Positions 35,122 to 44,112 of a stretch of 64,000 nt of DNA are shown one piece after another (position 1 is the first letter of the stretch; each line of letters begins with the position of its first letter). The notes beneath the pieces were generated by a model. It did no database searches and was not told the origin of the DNA. It saw only the letters and a list, made by a program, of their open reading frames with translations. Origin of the DNA: Shouchella shacheensis. GTDB lineage: Bacteria > Bacillota > Bacilli > Bacillales > Bacillaceae_D. The DNA lies in contig NZ_LLYY01000025.1 of the NCBI RefSeq assembly GCF_001484965.1, forward strand, positions 1-64,000, in the 5' to 3' direction. The translations under genes were made by a program, and so were the position numbers.

Positions 35122-36078
35122 ATGGATAAACCTTTATTATCAGTCATAGTTCCATCATATAACGAGGAACAGAACGTTGAAGCGTTTTATTTTGCCCTGC
35201 GTGACGTTCTCGCAACCACCCATTACCGGTGGGAAGTGATTTTTGTCGATGATGGCAGTTCGGACGAAACGCTCCCTTTGATCCAGCGTCTGTCTACGTG
35301 GCATTCGTCCGTCAAATATGTATCGTTCACTCGCAACTTCGGAAAAGAAGCAGCGATCTTGGCCGGGTTTCAGCATGCCAAAGGCGACTGCGCCGTGATC
35401 ATCGATGCGGACTTGCAGCACCCAGTGGAGCTCATCGGAGAGTTGCTTCAAGGCTATGAAGAAGGATACGATCAAGTGATTGCTTGCCGCGACCGCAAAG
35501 GGGAGAGCTTAGTACGTAGCGCCGTTTCCCGGCTGTATTATAAGTTGATCAACCGCGTCGTAGACGTTACACTTGAAAATGGCGCTGGCGATTTCAGGTT
35601 GCTTTCAAGACGCGCAATGGATGCACTGCTGGTTATGAGTGAGGGGAACCGTTTTTCAAAAGGCCTCTTCTCTTGGATCGGCTTTGAGCAAAAAACCGTG
35701 CATTATGAAAACGTTTCTCGTAAAAACGGGGATTCGAAATGGTCCGCTTCGAAGCTGATCAACTACGGAATTGACGGTATCATTTCCTTTAACATGAAGC
35801 CCCTTCGCCTTTGCTTGTACGCTGGTGGCTTTATCCTCACGATCGCGATGCTCTACATCTTTATCATGTTCATTCAAATCTTGCGAACGGGCGTTGATGT
35901 GCCTGGCTATTTCACGATGATTTCAGCGGTGCTCTTCCTCGGAGGAATCCAGCTCGTATCGCTTGGCATTATTGGCGAATACATCGGAAGAATTTATAAT
36001 GAAACGAAACGTCGGCCGCATTATTTGGTGAAGGAAACCAATTCAAGCAGAGAGAAGCACTATGAGCATGTTCAGTAA
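35122..36078 (+). CDS. Family 2 glycosyltransferase, CsbB/GtrB-type
   Basis: 318 residues: a GT-A domain with VPSYNEEQNV, FVDDGSSDET, DADLQHP (metal-binding DxD-like) and RNFGKEAAI, followed by two C-terminal membrane helices. It is predicted to transfer a sugar (GlcNAc in B. subtilis) to undecaprenyl phosphate on the inner membrane face. Start ATG with TGGAGGCG upstream. It overlaps the downstream gtrA-type gene by 17 bp; the three genes form one unit for lipoteichoic acid glycosylation. Confidence 0.88.
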   Translation: MDKPLLSVIVPSYNEEQNVEAFYFALRDVLATTHYRWEVIFVDDGSSDETLPLIQRLSTWHSSVKYVSFTRNFGKEAAILAGFQHAKGDCAVIIDADLQHPVELIGELLQGYEEGYDQVIACRDRKGESLVRSAVSRLYYKLINRVVDVTLENGAGDFRLLSRRAMDALLVMSEGNRFSKGLFSWIGFEQKTVHYENVSRKNGDSKWSASKLINYGIDGIISFNMKPLRLCLYAGGFILTIAMLYIFIMFIQILRTGVDVPGYFTMISAVLFLGGIQLVSLGIIGEYIGRIYNETKRRPHYLVKETNSSREKHYEHVQ

Positions 36079-36469
36079 GCTCGCATCCAACGAGATCATT
36101 CGTTTTGTCATTGTGGGCGGGATTAACACGGGAACGTTCTACGTGCTTTTCCTGCTCTTTCATCATGCCTTGGATTTGTTTTATTTAGCGGCGCACATCC
36201 TGGCCTTTCTCCTAAGCATGGTGGGCTCTTACTTTCTAAACGTGTTTTTCACATTCGGCGTGAAGCCTTCCTGGAAATCATTTTTCCAATTTCCGCTGAC
36301 GCAAGTGGTCAATTTATCGGTATCCAGTGCACTTGTATTCGTTCTCGTGGAGTGGGTTTCGCTGCCCGCAACGTTCGCACCGATCCTTGCTGTCTTTTTT
36401 ACCGTTCCAATCACCTTTATCATCACAGCTAAAATTCTAAAACGAGATGGAGTTCAACATGAGGCGTAA
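36062..36469 (+). CDS. GtrA-family membrane protein (undecaprenyl-sugar flippase)
   Basis: 135 residues with four membrane helices and the GtrA pattern IIRFVIVGGINTGTFYVLFLLFH near the start and SYFLNVFFTF in the middle. It is thought to flip undecaprenyl-phosphate-linked sugar outward. It overlaps both neighbours (17 bp upstream, 11 bp downstream). Confidence 0.88.
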   Translation: MSMFSKLASNEIIRFVIVGGINTGTFYVLFLLFHHALDLFYLAAHILAFLLSMVGSYFLNVFFTFGVKPSWKSFFQFPLTQVVNLSVSSALVFVLVEWVSLPATFAPILAVFFTVPITFIITAKILKRDGVQHEA

Positions 36470-39062
36470 TCACTGGCTACTCATACTTGGAGGAAGCGTG
36501 CTATTTGCCTTTTTGGCGCACGCTTTTTTCTTCTATGAATGGACAAACGACCGATTTATGGTCGGACCCAACGATGGGATGGCGCAAATGCTTCCCTTCA
36601 AGTACTTTCTGTATGAACAATACAAAATCGGCGAATTTTTTTATTCCTTGCAGTTTGGCCTTGGCGGAGGCATCTATTCGCAGCTCGCCTATTACTTTTC
36701 CACAAGCACGGTCTTTTTTCTTACGTTTCTTGTTGTTTTCCTCGGTGAGTTCGTGGGCCTGTTTCAGGACATCGATACCGTTTTTTGGGGGCAGGCGGCT
36801 GTCTTTGTGAACGCAATTCGCCTTGCTGCGGTTCTGTTGATTTCCACCTATGTGTTTCGTTACATAAAAATCAAGTGGCCGTATGCCTTTCTCGCGGCTT
36901 GTTTGTACGGAGCGAGCGTCATGTATTTTCGCCACGCCTCGTTCTGGGAATTTTTCGCTGACGCTTATCTTTGGCTTCCCCTTTTGGTCCTTGGCGTTGA
37001 AAAGTTGATTCGGGAGAACAAACCGTTCTGGCTTATTCTCGCGATGAGTCTCTCCCTCATCAACAATTTCTATTTTGCCTACATGAATTTTATTTTCATC
37101 GCCATCTATGCGCTCCTTCGATGGGTGATTCGTCTGCCAGAGGATCGTTTGTCGATTCCAAAACAAGTGAAGTCCTACATCCCGATTGTGTTGCTAAGCT
37201 TTGCGATTGGAGCGATTAGCTTCATTCCAGCCGTCTACGGGTATTTAAGCAATCACAGGCCGCCATTCACCGACGAGATAGAGCTCTTTGACCTCCATGA
37301 TAACATTCTCTATGCAAGCAGGCTCTTTCTTTTGCCGGCATTGTTCGTGTTCTTTGCGTTTATCAAGCGCTTGTACCAAGACCGGACCTTCGTGCTTTTT
37401 GCCTGCCTGGGCTTCCTGTTTATCGTCTTTCACTACAGCCCATTTATAGGCAGTGCGTTTAACGGGTTTTCCGCCCCTCAGTTTCGGTTTGAATATATGG
37501 GCTCCTTTGCTGTCGCTGGTGCTGTAGGCGTTGGTCTTCAGATGCTGAAATCCGTTCCGAGAAAACAGTTGGTTACCGGGCTTGCGGCGATGCTACTCCT
37601 GTATGCACTCGTCTATCTCATGGATGATTTTTCGCTCTCTGTATTGAACCCAGCGCTCGCCTTTTTCGCTTGGGCGCTAACGGTGGTCGTTGGTGTTTTG
37701 CTTCTGTGGCTTGGGACAGCCAAACCAGCCATGATTACGCTCGTGACAACGACCCTAGTCTTTCAGCTTATCGCTGCCAATGTCGGGCAAAAAGAGTTTC
37801 TTTCCGAGAATGGAAACCTCCAAGATTCGACGCGAGCCTTTATGGAAAGCGAGGACTACAATGAGGACGAACAGCGCTCGCTTATTCATGCGGCCTTAGA
37901 GGAAAATGAAGACCCACTCGCCCGGGTGGAGTGGGTGGCGGACTATCGCAACAATACGCCGCTTGTGCAAGATTTTTACGGCAACAGCGCCTACTCAAGC
38001 GTCTTGAACGATCAACTGCTGTTCTTGTACTACCATGATTTAGAGATCGACATGGGCAGAGAAAGCGTTAGCCGCTATTCAGGGTTCGGTGACCGTGCCA
38101 ATCTCCACAGCATGCTGCAAGTGCGCTATAAGCTTGTGGCCAAAGACAGCGACGACCCGATTCCCTACGGCTTTACGCTCCACTCTGAAAACGAAACATA
38201 CGAGCTCTATGAAAACGAAAACGTTCTCCCTTTCGCTAGAACGACTTCCACCGTCTACTCAAAGGAAGACCTAGAAGAAGTGAGCCCATTAACCCGCGAA
38301 CATGCGATGCTTGATGGGATGATTTCAAGCAATGAGAGAGCAACGAGCACACTTGAGGACCCACCGGATTTAATGGAACAAGCCGAGATTGAAGCCGTTG
38401 GCGGAACCTATGAGAATGGAACCCTTGAGGTGACAGAAGAAAAAGGAGGCATCGACATCATCCTTGGCGAGCGAGACGACGCAGTCCAAGACGATTATCT
38501 CTCGTTTTTCCTACTGAATAATTCAGAAACGGCTCCACTTTTTTCCCTGAAGGTCAACGAATTTAAAACTTCTCGGAAGTCGTTAGAGTCGATTTACCGA
38601 ACGAACGTCAACGACATTACCATTCGCGTAGAATCTAGCGACATCCTCTCCTTGCGGGTACCTGAAGGGAGCTACACACTCACAGATTTAGAGCTATATA
38701 GTGAGACTTATGACCCCCTCCAGCAAGCTGTCCAAGAAGGCAGCGAAGAACCTATTGAGACAAGCGTTGACGGAGGAGAAATTAGGCTTCAGTACGACAA
38801 TACGACAGACGACACCCATGTGGTTCTTCCTGTTCCTTTTGAGAAAGGATGGGAAGTTGAAGTCAACGGAGAAAAGCAGCCGGTGGAACAGCTCAATTAC
38901 GCCTTTCTTGGCACACAGCTTGTCCCTGGCGAAAACGACATTACGTTTTCTTACCTGCCCCCGTACTTCCGGCTCTCCCTCTCCTTAACGGTCGTTGGTC
39001 TTCTAGCCACAGGAGGATGGGCGTACTATCGTCGTCGAAAAACCCCCCGCAGTCGCTCTTAG
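36459..39062 (+). CDS. YfhO-family multi-pass membrane glycosyltransferase
   Basis: 867 residues: about 12 membrane helices in the first 430 residues, with the GT-C-like acidic loop VGPNDGMAQMLPFKYF near the N-terminus. A large extracellular region and one final helix follow (LSLSLTVVGLLATGGWAYY). In B. subtilis YfhO acts with CsbB in attaching GlcNAc to lipoteichoic acid. The start at 36459 has GGAG six bases upstream. A terminator follows at 39041-39080. Confidence 0.88.
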   Translation: MRRNHWLLILGGSVLFAFLAHAFFFYEWTNDRFMVGPNDGMAQMLPFKYFLYEQYKIGEFFYSLQFGLGGGIYSQLAYYFSTSTVFFLTFLVVFLGEFVGLFQDIDTVFWGQAAVFVNAIRLAAVLLISTYVFRYIKIKWPYAFLAACLYGASVMYFRHASFWEFFADAYLWLPLLVLGVEKLIRENKPFWLILAMSLSLINNFYFAYMNFIFIAIYALLRWVIRLPEDRLSIPKQVKSYIPIVLLSFAIGAISFIPAVYGYLSNHRPPFTDEIELFDLHDNILYASRLFLLPALFVFFAFIKRLYQDRTFVLFACLGFLFIVFHYSPFIGSAFNGFSAPQFRFEYMGSFAVAGAVGVGLQMLKSVPRKQLVTGLAAMLLLYALVYLMDDFSLSVLNPALAFFAWALTVVVGVLLLWLGTAKPAMITLVTTTLVFQLIAANVGQKEFLSENGNLQDSTRAFMESEDYNEDEQRSLIHAALEENEDPLARVEWVADYRNNTPLVQDFYGNSAYSSVLNDQLLFLYYHDLEIDMGRESVSRYSGFGDRANLHSMLQVRYKLVAKDSDDPIPYGFTLHSENETYELYENENVLPFARTTSTVYSKEDLEEVSPLTREHAMLDGMISSNERATSTLEDPPDLMEQAEIEAVGGTYENGTLEVTEEKGGIDIILGERDDAVQDDYLSFFLLNNSETAPLFSLKVNEFKTSRKSLESIYRTNVNDITIRVESSDILSLRVPEGSYTLTDLELYSETYDPLQQAVQEGSEEPIETSVDGGEIRLQYDNTTDDTHVVLPVPFEKGWEVEVNGEKQPVEQLNYAFLGTQLVPGENDITFSYLPPYFRLSLSLTVVGLLATGGWAYYRRRKTPRSRS

Positions 39063-39080
39063 GACCTGCGGGGCTTCCTT
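39041..39080 (+). terminator. Terminator after yfhO-type gene
   Basis: CCCCGCAG (39045-39052) and CTGCGGGG (39066-39073) with a 13-base loop overlapping the stop codon; T/C-rich afterwards. Confidence 0.75.
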
Positions 39081-39138
39081 CTTCGCTTCTAAGCTGTACT
39101 GAAATGAACGTCGGGGCTCCTGCTCACTGAAAAAACCC

Positions 39139-39167
39139 TTGCATGAATAGCTGCTTTATGATATATT
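39139..39167 (+). promoter_or_regulatory. Sigma-A-type promoter in the 350-bp gap before the small membrane protein
   Basis: TTGCAT (39139-39144), 17-base spacer, TATATT (39162-39167). It lies about 265 bp ahead of the next start codon. The intervening leader holds no motif I recognise. Confidence 0.5.
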
Positions 39168-39432
39168 ATTTGTTAAACCCTTAAACGAGCGTTTGGACAA
39201 TGAAACTAGGAAAGCAGGAAAGACTCACTTATCCAGTAACAGAAACCTGAATTTTCTTCTTTTTAAAAACCCTCCTCCGGCTCCCGACACACATTTTTTA
39301 CAAAAGAACCGTCATGAAAACTGTTTTGCTGCATAGACTAGTCAAATAGCTCTTTTTATTGTTCACACTGTGGTTACGTTTAACAACGACACTTCCAGGT
39401 CTATTTATTCATTATGTAAAGGAGGGATCTCC

Positions 39433-39603
39433 ATGCATTTACGCTATCTATTTGTTGTATTTGTGCTTGTGCTCCTCGTAGCAGGTGCTGCTATGCTGCT
39501 GAGCGGTTTTTCTGAAGCTGTTACAGCCGGTATGCTCTTTGTTTTATTTCTCGCAGGGGCCACAACTACACTGTTACTAAAGCCAAAGAAAGCCAGGGGC
39601 TAA
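39433..39603 (+). CDS. Small two-helix membrane protein
   Basis: 56 residues: MHLRYLFVVFVLVLLVAGAA, a short loop, then AGMLFVLFLAGATTTLLL and a basic tail. AAAGGAGGG precedes the ATG at 39433, a strong signal that this short gene is real. No family recognised. Confidence 0.7.
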   Translation: MHLRYLFVVFVLVLLVAGAAMLLSGFSEAVTAGMLFVLFLAGATTTLLLKPKKARG

Positions 39604-39703
39604 CGAAAGATCGTCGATGCCAAGACGTTTGTCTTTAACCAATGCCGCTGATTCGCTACAATAATGACAGAATCGCAGATAATGCAATCAGGAGGATACA
39701 ACA

Positions 39704-39877
39704 ATGTCTGATAAGAAAACCGAACCGACCAACGAATCCCTAGGCATTATTATTGGATTGGTTGTCGGAGTCGGCCTCGGCGTCGCTCTCGATAACATTC
39801 TCATCGGGATCGTCCTCGGAATCCTTCTCGGGACGATGATTAGTTTCTTTCAAACCAAAGACAAGAACGGCACATGA
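39704..39877 (+). CDS. Small glycine-zipper membrane protein
   Basis: 57 residues. After a polar start (SDKKTEPTNES), GIIIGLVVGVGLGVALDN and ILIGIVLGILLGTMISFF form two glycine-spaced hydrophobic helices, ending QTKDKNGT. AGGAGG lies seven bases before the ATG and a terminator follows directly. Such proteins are frequent in Bacillaceae, function unknown. Confidence 0.72.
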   Translation: MSDKKTEPTNESLGIIIGLVVGVGLGVALDNILIGIVLGILLGTMISFFQTKDKNGT

Positions 39878-39879
39878 AG

Positions 39880-39916
39880 CAGCGACTCGAAGAAAAGACG
39901 GGTCGCTGTTTGTTTG
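39880..39916 (+). terminator. Terminator after the glycine-zipper gene
   Basis: CAGCGAC and GTCGCTG flank a 15-base loop and are followed by TTTGTTTG. Confidence 0.7.
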
Positions 39917-39981
39917 TATGAGATGCTCCCTACCTTCTTTCAAAACCCAAAAAGCCGACCAACCGCCGGATTTTGATAGGT

Positions 39982-41409
39982 TTATACATCCTCTAAAAAC
40001 GAAGCTATCCAATCCGTAAACGGTTTTTTTTCAAAATAGTAATATAGAGCAGATGCGGTTCTTACCGGGTCTCCAAAGAAATACCTTTCATACAATGTTT
40101 GCCGTGTGCCAAATTCACTCATCGAGAAATCACGGGCAAGCCGAAGAAGAGCGACTTTCTCCTTCGCCGTGTGATGCTCGGCACGCAAAAACCTCTCAAG
40201 CAGCTTTCCCACAGGCGAGTCGAAATCCTTCTCGCTCGGGGCTGCAATGAAGCCACTCGCCCCTAAAAGCTGTAGGATCTCGACCAAGCGTGGGTACGTC
40301 GATTGGTAGTAACAAACACAGGCCTTCATTGGCGCAAGTTTCGGTACAAAGAAGCCGTATTCGTTTTTTTCTGCTTGCGTTTCTGCGGAATAAACAAACC
40401 CACGCATCGCTTCAAGGGCCACGATAATTTCTGAGACTTTTCCTTGAACATGCTGAAACTGGCGGATGTTTAACATATCCACAATCGACTCGGCCATACC
40501 AAGGATCCACTCGGTTTTCGCAATCTGGCGGTTGGCTGCTTGAAACAGAATGAACGCTTCCCCACCGGTCTCAATCAATGCCCCTTCCGTCAGCGCCTCA
40601 TTTCGGTAGAGAAAAACGCGCTCCCACGGAACCAGCACATGGTCAAAGACGACAATCGCGTCGCCTTCCTCGAAGGAAGAAGAAAGCGGATAGTCATACG
40701 CCGAGTCTTTCCCAAACGGTGGCCGTGATAAAAACGTGATCCCTTCCGTATCTGAAGGAATGCAAAAGCCGTACAAATACGCACTGTCCTGAAAGGCTCC
40801 TGTTGGCAGCACGAGAACTTCATCCGTGATCCCACCTTGCGTGGCGAGCAAACGCGCTCCGTCGATCACAATGCCTTCCTTTGTCTCCTCCACAATTTTA
40901 GCGGCAATCGCCTGTTCCGTGATGCCGTCCGGATAGAACGGTTTGCGGCTGATCGGCGGATTCACGAATGTATGGGTGAACGTCAAATCCAGCTCCTTGG
41001 CACGAGTATAAATTGCTTCAATACTCTCCCCGTACTCCGTCCCCGCCTGGGCAAAGTAGTCTTTCGCTCCCGCTAAAACGGTAATCAGCGTATTCACATA
41101 CTCTGGGGAGCGGCCAAGCACCCCTGCGTTCTCCCTCGCCCACACTTGTGTCGCTTTACGTCTTTTTCCAAGATGGTCTCTTGTCGTTGGCAGTTCATAC
41201 GAGAAGTTGGACTCTCCATCGTCCGACTGCAGTAGCTTCGCGTACTCTGGGTCATGAACCATGTCATAGAGCGCGGCCTTTTGCTTCAGGACAGCACGGA
41301 AGGCCGGATGCTCTGTTACATGGCTGGAGACACGCTCTCCTTCCATCCATACCGTGCTGTTCAGCCGGCTCACCCTCTTTAGAAATTCCTTCCCCGTCAC
41401 AATTCCCAC
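39982..41409 (-). CDS. 4-hydroxyphenylacetate 3-monooxygenase, oxygenase component (HpaB-type)
   Basis: 475 residues, full length for the flavin-dependent HpaB family (B. subtilis YoaI-like), hydroxylating phenolic acids with reduced FAD supplied by a separate reductase. Seen are YDMVHDPEYAKLL near the N-terminus, HTFVNPPISRKPFYP, DGARLLATQGG, FDHVLVPWERVFLYRN and a long C-terminal helical region. The start is GTG at 41409, seven bases after AAGGAGGG. No reductase or ring-cleavage gene lies nearby, so the pathway is not evident. Confidence 0.88.
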   Translation of the reverse strand: MGIVTGKEFLKRVSRLNSTVWMEGERVSSHVTEHPAFRAVLKQKAALYDMVHDPEYAKLLQSDDGESNFSYELPTTRDHLGKRRKATQVWARENAGVLGRSPEYVNTLITVLAGAKDYFAQAGTEYGESIEAIYTRAKELDLTFTHTFVNPPISRKPFYPDGITEQAIAAKIVEETKEGIVIDGARLLATQGGITDEVLVLPTGAFQDSAYLYGFCIPSDTEGITFLSRPPFGKDSAYDYPLSSSFEEGDAIVVFDHVLVPWERVFLYRNEALTEGALIETGGEAFILFQAANRQIAKTEWILGMAESIVDMLNIRQFQHVQGKVSEIIVALEAMRGFVYSAETQAEKNEYGFFVPKLAPMKACVCYYQSTYPRLVEILQLLGASGFIAAPSEKDFDSPVGKLLERFLRAEHHTAKEKVALLRLARDFSMSEFGTRQTLYERYFFGDPVRTASALYYYFEKKPFTDWIASFLEDV

Positions 41410-41508
41410 TCTTTTTCCCTCCTTGCTTTTAACGTATGCAAAAGAAAGTCACTCGGGCACTCCCTTCAAACGCATAGCTAGAGCCAACCTCGAACAAGCT
41501 ATACCGAA

Positions 41509-41625
41509 AAGCGGAGGCGGGTTGGGCAGGAGCGAGAATTTTGGAGACCTGACAAAAGAAATCCCGGTTTTGGATTACGTTGTCAGGGCGAAAAATCTCG
41601 AAGCTCCTACCCGCCGCAGCTAGAC
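41509..41625 (+). repeat. Type A repeat, first unit of an A-B-A-B array
   Basis: Consensus A element starting AAGCGGAGGCGGGTTGGG and ending CGCCGCAGCTAGAC. The 650-bp gap between the HpaB-type and Fpg-type genes is almost wholly made of this array. Confidence 0.92.
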
Positions 41626-41628
41626 AAG

Positions 41629-41748
41629 AAAAGCGGAGACGTCCTGCTCACGAGCGACAAGTTCTGGAAGACCGCCAGATCAAGCCCGCCTTTGGCTTGA
41701 TCTGGCGGTCTGAAGATATCTCGAGCGAGTGGACGCCGCAGCTAGACA
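41629..41748 (+). repeat. Type B repeat, second unit of the array
   Basis: Consensus B element with a perfect 18-bp central stem (AGACCGCCAGATCAAGCC and its complement) around loop CGCCTTT, ending CGCCGCAGCTAGACA. Confidence 0.92.
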
Positions 41749-41751
41749 TCG

Positions 41752-41871
41752 AAAAGCGCAGGCGGGTTGGGCAGGAGCGAGAATTTTGGAGACCTGACAA
41801 AAGGAATCCCGGTTTTTGGATTACGTTGTCAGGACGAAAAATCTCGTAGCTCCTACCCGCCGCAGCTAGAC
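41752..41871 (+). repeat. Type A repeat, third unit of the array
   Basis: Almost identical to the first unit, with a few substitutions and one extra T in the central GGTTTTTGG. Confidence 0.92.
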
Positions 41872-41873
41872 AA

Positions 41874-41993
41874 GAAAAGCGGAGACGTCCTGCTCACGAG
41901 CGACAAGTTCTGGAAGACCGCCAGATCAAGCCCGCCTTTGGCTTGATCTGGCGGTCTGAAGAAACCTCGAGCGAGTGGACGCCGCAGCTGGAC
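41874..41993 (+). repeat. Type B repeat, fourth unit of the array
   Basis: Almost identical to the second unit. It is followed by a fragment of another unit start (AAGCGGAGGCGAGTC, about 41997-42015), so the array looks truncated at its right end, where no terminator is found. Confidence 0.92.
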
Positions 41994-42061
41994 ATTGAAA
42001 AGCGGAGGCGAGTCATCAAAAATTTGCTCGACCCAACCGCCATGTCCGAGGAGGAACCCCT

Positions 42062-42871
42062 ATGCCTGAACTACCCGAAATGGAAACGTACCGCCGCCTT
42101 CTGAGCGAACGTATCTTACATCAACCGATTTCTAGCATTATTGTCAACCGGGAAAAGTCGCTAAATGTATCCACTCGTGTATTCACCGCTTACGTTCAAG
42201 GTCAAACGATCACCCGCCTCGCACGCAGAGGCAAACACCTGCTGTTCTACCTTTCAAACGGCCGTGTGCTCCTGCTTCACCTTATGCTTGGAGGCTGGAT
42301 GTACCTTGGCACAGAGGAAGACGCTCCAGATCGAACCAAGCAAATTATTCTCTCCTTTGAAGATCAAAACTTATATTTCATAGGCCTCAGGCTCGGCTAT
42401 TTGCACCTCCATGACGAGGAGTCACTACAAGAGGCGCTTCATTTGCTCGGCCCAGAAGTGTTCCTGCCGCCGCTTTCATTTGCTTCGTTTGACCAACTGA
42501 TCGGCAACAGCCGTGCCCGCATTAAATCGTTTTTCACAGATCAAAAGCGAATGGCTGGCGTTGGCAATCTCTATGCCGATGAGATCTGCTTCTCTGCCCA
42601 ACTCCTTCCCACCCGAGCGCTCAATAATTTAGGAGAAAGCGAGCGGCAAGCCCTCCACGCAAGCATTTCGTCGGTCTTTCAAGCGGCGATTGAGAAAGGC
42701 GGATACATGGAGGACCGACTATATAAAGAGGATGCGCTGACAGGAGGCTACCGCAATCATTGCCGCGTGTACGATCGCGGAGGCGAGAGATGCCAGCGCT
42801 GCGGTTCAACAATTATCCAGGAAGAGCTTTCGAAAAGGAAAGTGTTTTACTGCCCCGGCTGTCAGTTTTAA
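42062..42871 (+). CDS. Fpg/Nei-family DNA glycosylase/AP lyase
   Basis: 269 residues. The N-terminus MPELPEMETYRRLL carries the catalytic Pro2 and Glu3. RRGKHLLFYL contains the conserved beta-elimination lysine, HLMLGGWMYLG and GVGNLYADEICF the helix-two-turns-helix. The C-terminal Cys4 zinc finger reads CRVYDRGG, CQRCGS, then CPGC. It excises oxidised bases. GAGGAGG precedes the ATG. Divergence from MutM sequences suggests a paralogue; true mutM is usually beside polA. Confidence 0.88.
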   Translation: MPELPEMETYRRLLSERILHQPISSIIVNREKSLNVSTRVFTAYVQGQTITRLARRGKHLLFYLSNGRVLLLHLMLGGWMYLGTEEDAPDRTKQIILSFEDQNLYFIGLRLGYLHLHDEESLQEALHLLGPEVFLPPLSFASFDQLIGNSRARIKSFFTDQKRMAGVGNLYADEICFSAQLLPTRALNNLGESERQALHASISSVFQAAIEKGGYMEDRLYKEDALTGGYRNHCRVYDRGGERCQRCGSTIIQEELSKRKVFYCPGCQF

Positions 42872-42945
42872 GAGAGAGGTTCTTATGTTTGAATTTCAAG
42901 CGTAGGGGAATAGGGCTCTAAGAGCATATTGAAGGAGTGATAGAA

Positions 42946-43752
42946 ATGACACATTTGATTGAAGTAGAAGGTGGTACAAACATTTTCGTCGAAGATACTG
43001 GAGCAGGGCAACCGGTGATTTTGCTTCATGGCTGGCCGGTCAATCATAAGATGTTTGAGCACCAAATGACCGCTCTTCCGGAAAATGGGTACCGCTTCAT
43101 CGGTGTCGACTTGCGCGGCTACGGTCGGTCCGACAAACCTTCCTATGGCTACGACTACGATCGCATGGCCGATGATCTAAAGGTCGTGATCGACACGCTT
43201 GGACTTAAAGATGCGGTTCTCGGCGGCTTCTCCATGGGCGGCGCAATTGCCATTCGCTACATGGCCAAACACGGAGGTAAAGGCGTTTCAAAACTCGCCT
43301 TACTTGCTGCCGCTGCCCCTGTCTTTACTCGGCGAGACGACTTTCCATACGGGCTCCCCGCGGAAAATGTCGACGATTTAATTGAAGGCGCCTATAGCGA
43401 CAGAGCTCAAATGCTTGCTGACTTTGGTGAGCTGTTCTTTGGGCAAAAGCCGAGCGACGCCTTTAATGGCTGGTTCCACTCTCTTGGAATGGAGGCTAAC
43501 CCACTCGCAACCATTGAATCCGCTCGTACGCTAAGGGACGCGGATCTCCGAGCAGACCTTGCGTCTATTTCCGTTCCAACCGCGATTTTGCATGGCAAGA
43601 ACGATCAGATTTGCCCCTTTGACCTAGCGGAACAAATGAAAGCCGGTATTAACGATGCGACCATTGTGCCGTTTGAGGAAAGCGGCCACAGCTTATTCCA
43701 CGATGAGCACGAGAAGTTTAATGAAGAGCTTTTAGCGTTTATCAAAAGATAA
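42946..43752 (+). CDS. Alpha/beta hydrolase (chloroperoxidase/esterase-like)
   Basis: 268 residues. The oxyanion segment HGWPVNHKMF, the nucleophile elbow GGFSMGG (Ser at about residue 97), the acid in HGKNDQICP and the catalytic His in ESGHSLFHDEH complete the triad. It resembles cofactor-free haloperoxidases and arylesterases. The start at 42946 has AAGGAG eight bases upstream. Substrate unknown. Confidence 0.87.
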   Translation: MTHLIEVEGGTNIFVEDTGAGQPVILLHGWPVNHKMFEHQMTALPENGYRFIGVDLRGYGRSDKPSYGYDYDRMADDLKVVIDTLGLKDAVLGGFSMGGAIAIRYMAKHGGKGVSKLALLAAAAPVFTRRDDFPYGLPAENVDDLIEGAYSDRAQMLADFGELFFGQKPSDAFNGWFHSLGMEANPLATIESARTLRDADLRADLASISVPTAILHGKNDQICPFDLAEQMKAGINDATIVPFEESGHSLFHDEHEKFNEELLAFIKR

Positions 43753-43757
43753 CCGCT

Positions 43758-43794
43758 CAAAAAGCGCTGATTTCCACAGAAATCAGCGCTTTTT
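43758..43794. terminator. Bidirectional terminator
   Basis: AAAGCGCTGATTT and AAATCAGCGCTTT form a perfect 13-bp stem around CCACAG, with A-run and T-run flanks. It serves the hydrolase gene (plus) and the small membrane gene (minus). Confidence 0.88.
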
Positions 43795-44041
43795 ACACGA
43801 GAAAGGCAACAACGACTACGAACATAATCCCAACGGGCACAAGCAAAAAATACAGCCACGATAATTGGTTTAAGCTCTTTTCGCTACTGTACGTTTGATC
43901 GTCCTTTCCAGCCAGGAACAGCGTTAAAGCCAGTGCTACGGCACAAACCACAAACGCGATGATAATCAGCGTCCCCACAAACACCCTCCCCCCTAAAAGC
44001 ACCTCGTCCCTTTCACTATAAAGGCAGACTAACCGTGCCAT
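43793..44041 (-). CDS. Small two-helix membrane protein
   Basis: 82 residues: VFVGTLIIIAFVVCAVALALTLF and WLYFLLVPVGIMFVVVVAFLV are membrane helices flanking a polar loop. The start at 44041 has GAGAAGGTGG upstream; the frame is open further but would run into the preQ1 riboswitch region. No family recognised. Confidence 0.65.
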   Translation of the reverse strand: MARLVCLYSERDEVLLGGRVFVGTLIIIAFVVCAVALALTLFLAGKDDQTYSSEKSLNQLSWLYFLLVPVGIMFVVVVAFLV

Positions 44042-44112
44042 GAGTTTCCACCTTCTCTTTCTAGAACAACTGTGATATAGTGTAGCACATTGCCGATCTA
44101 CTCTCGCAATGC

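Noticed and set aside
41580-41849. Open frame of about 90 codons within the repeat array
   Set aside because: Runs entirely through A and B repeats; equivalent frames occur at every array and have no start signal.
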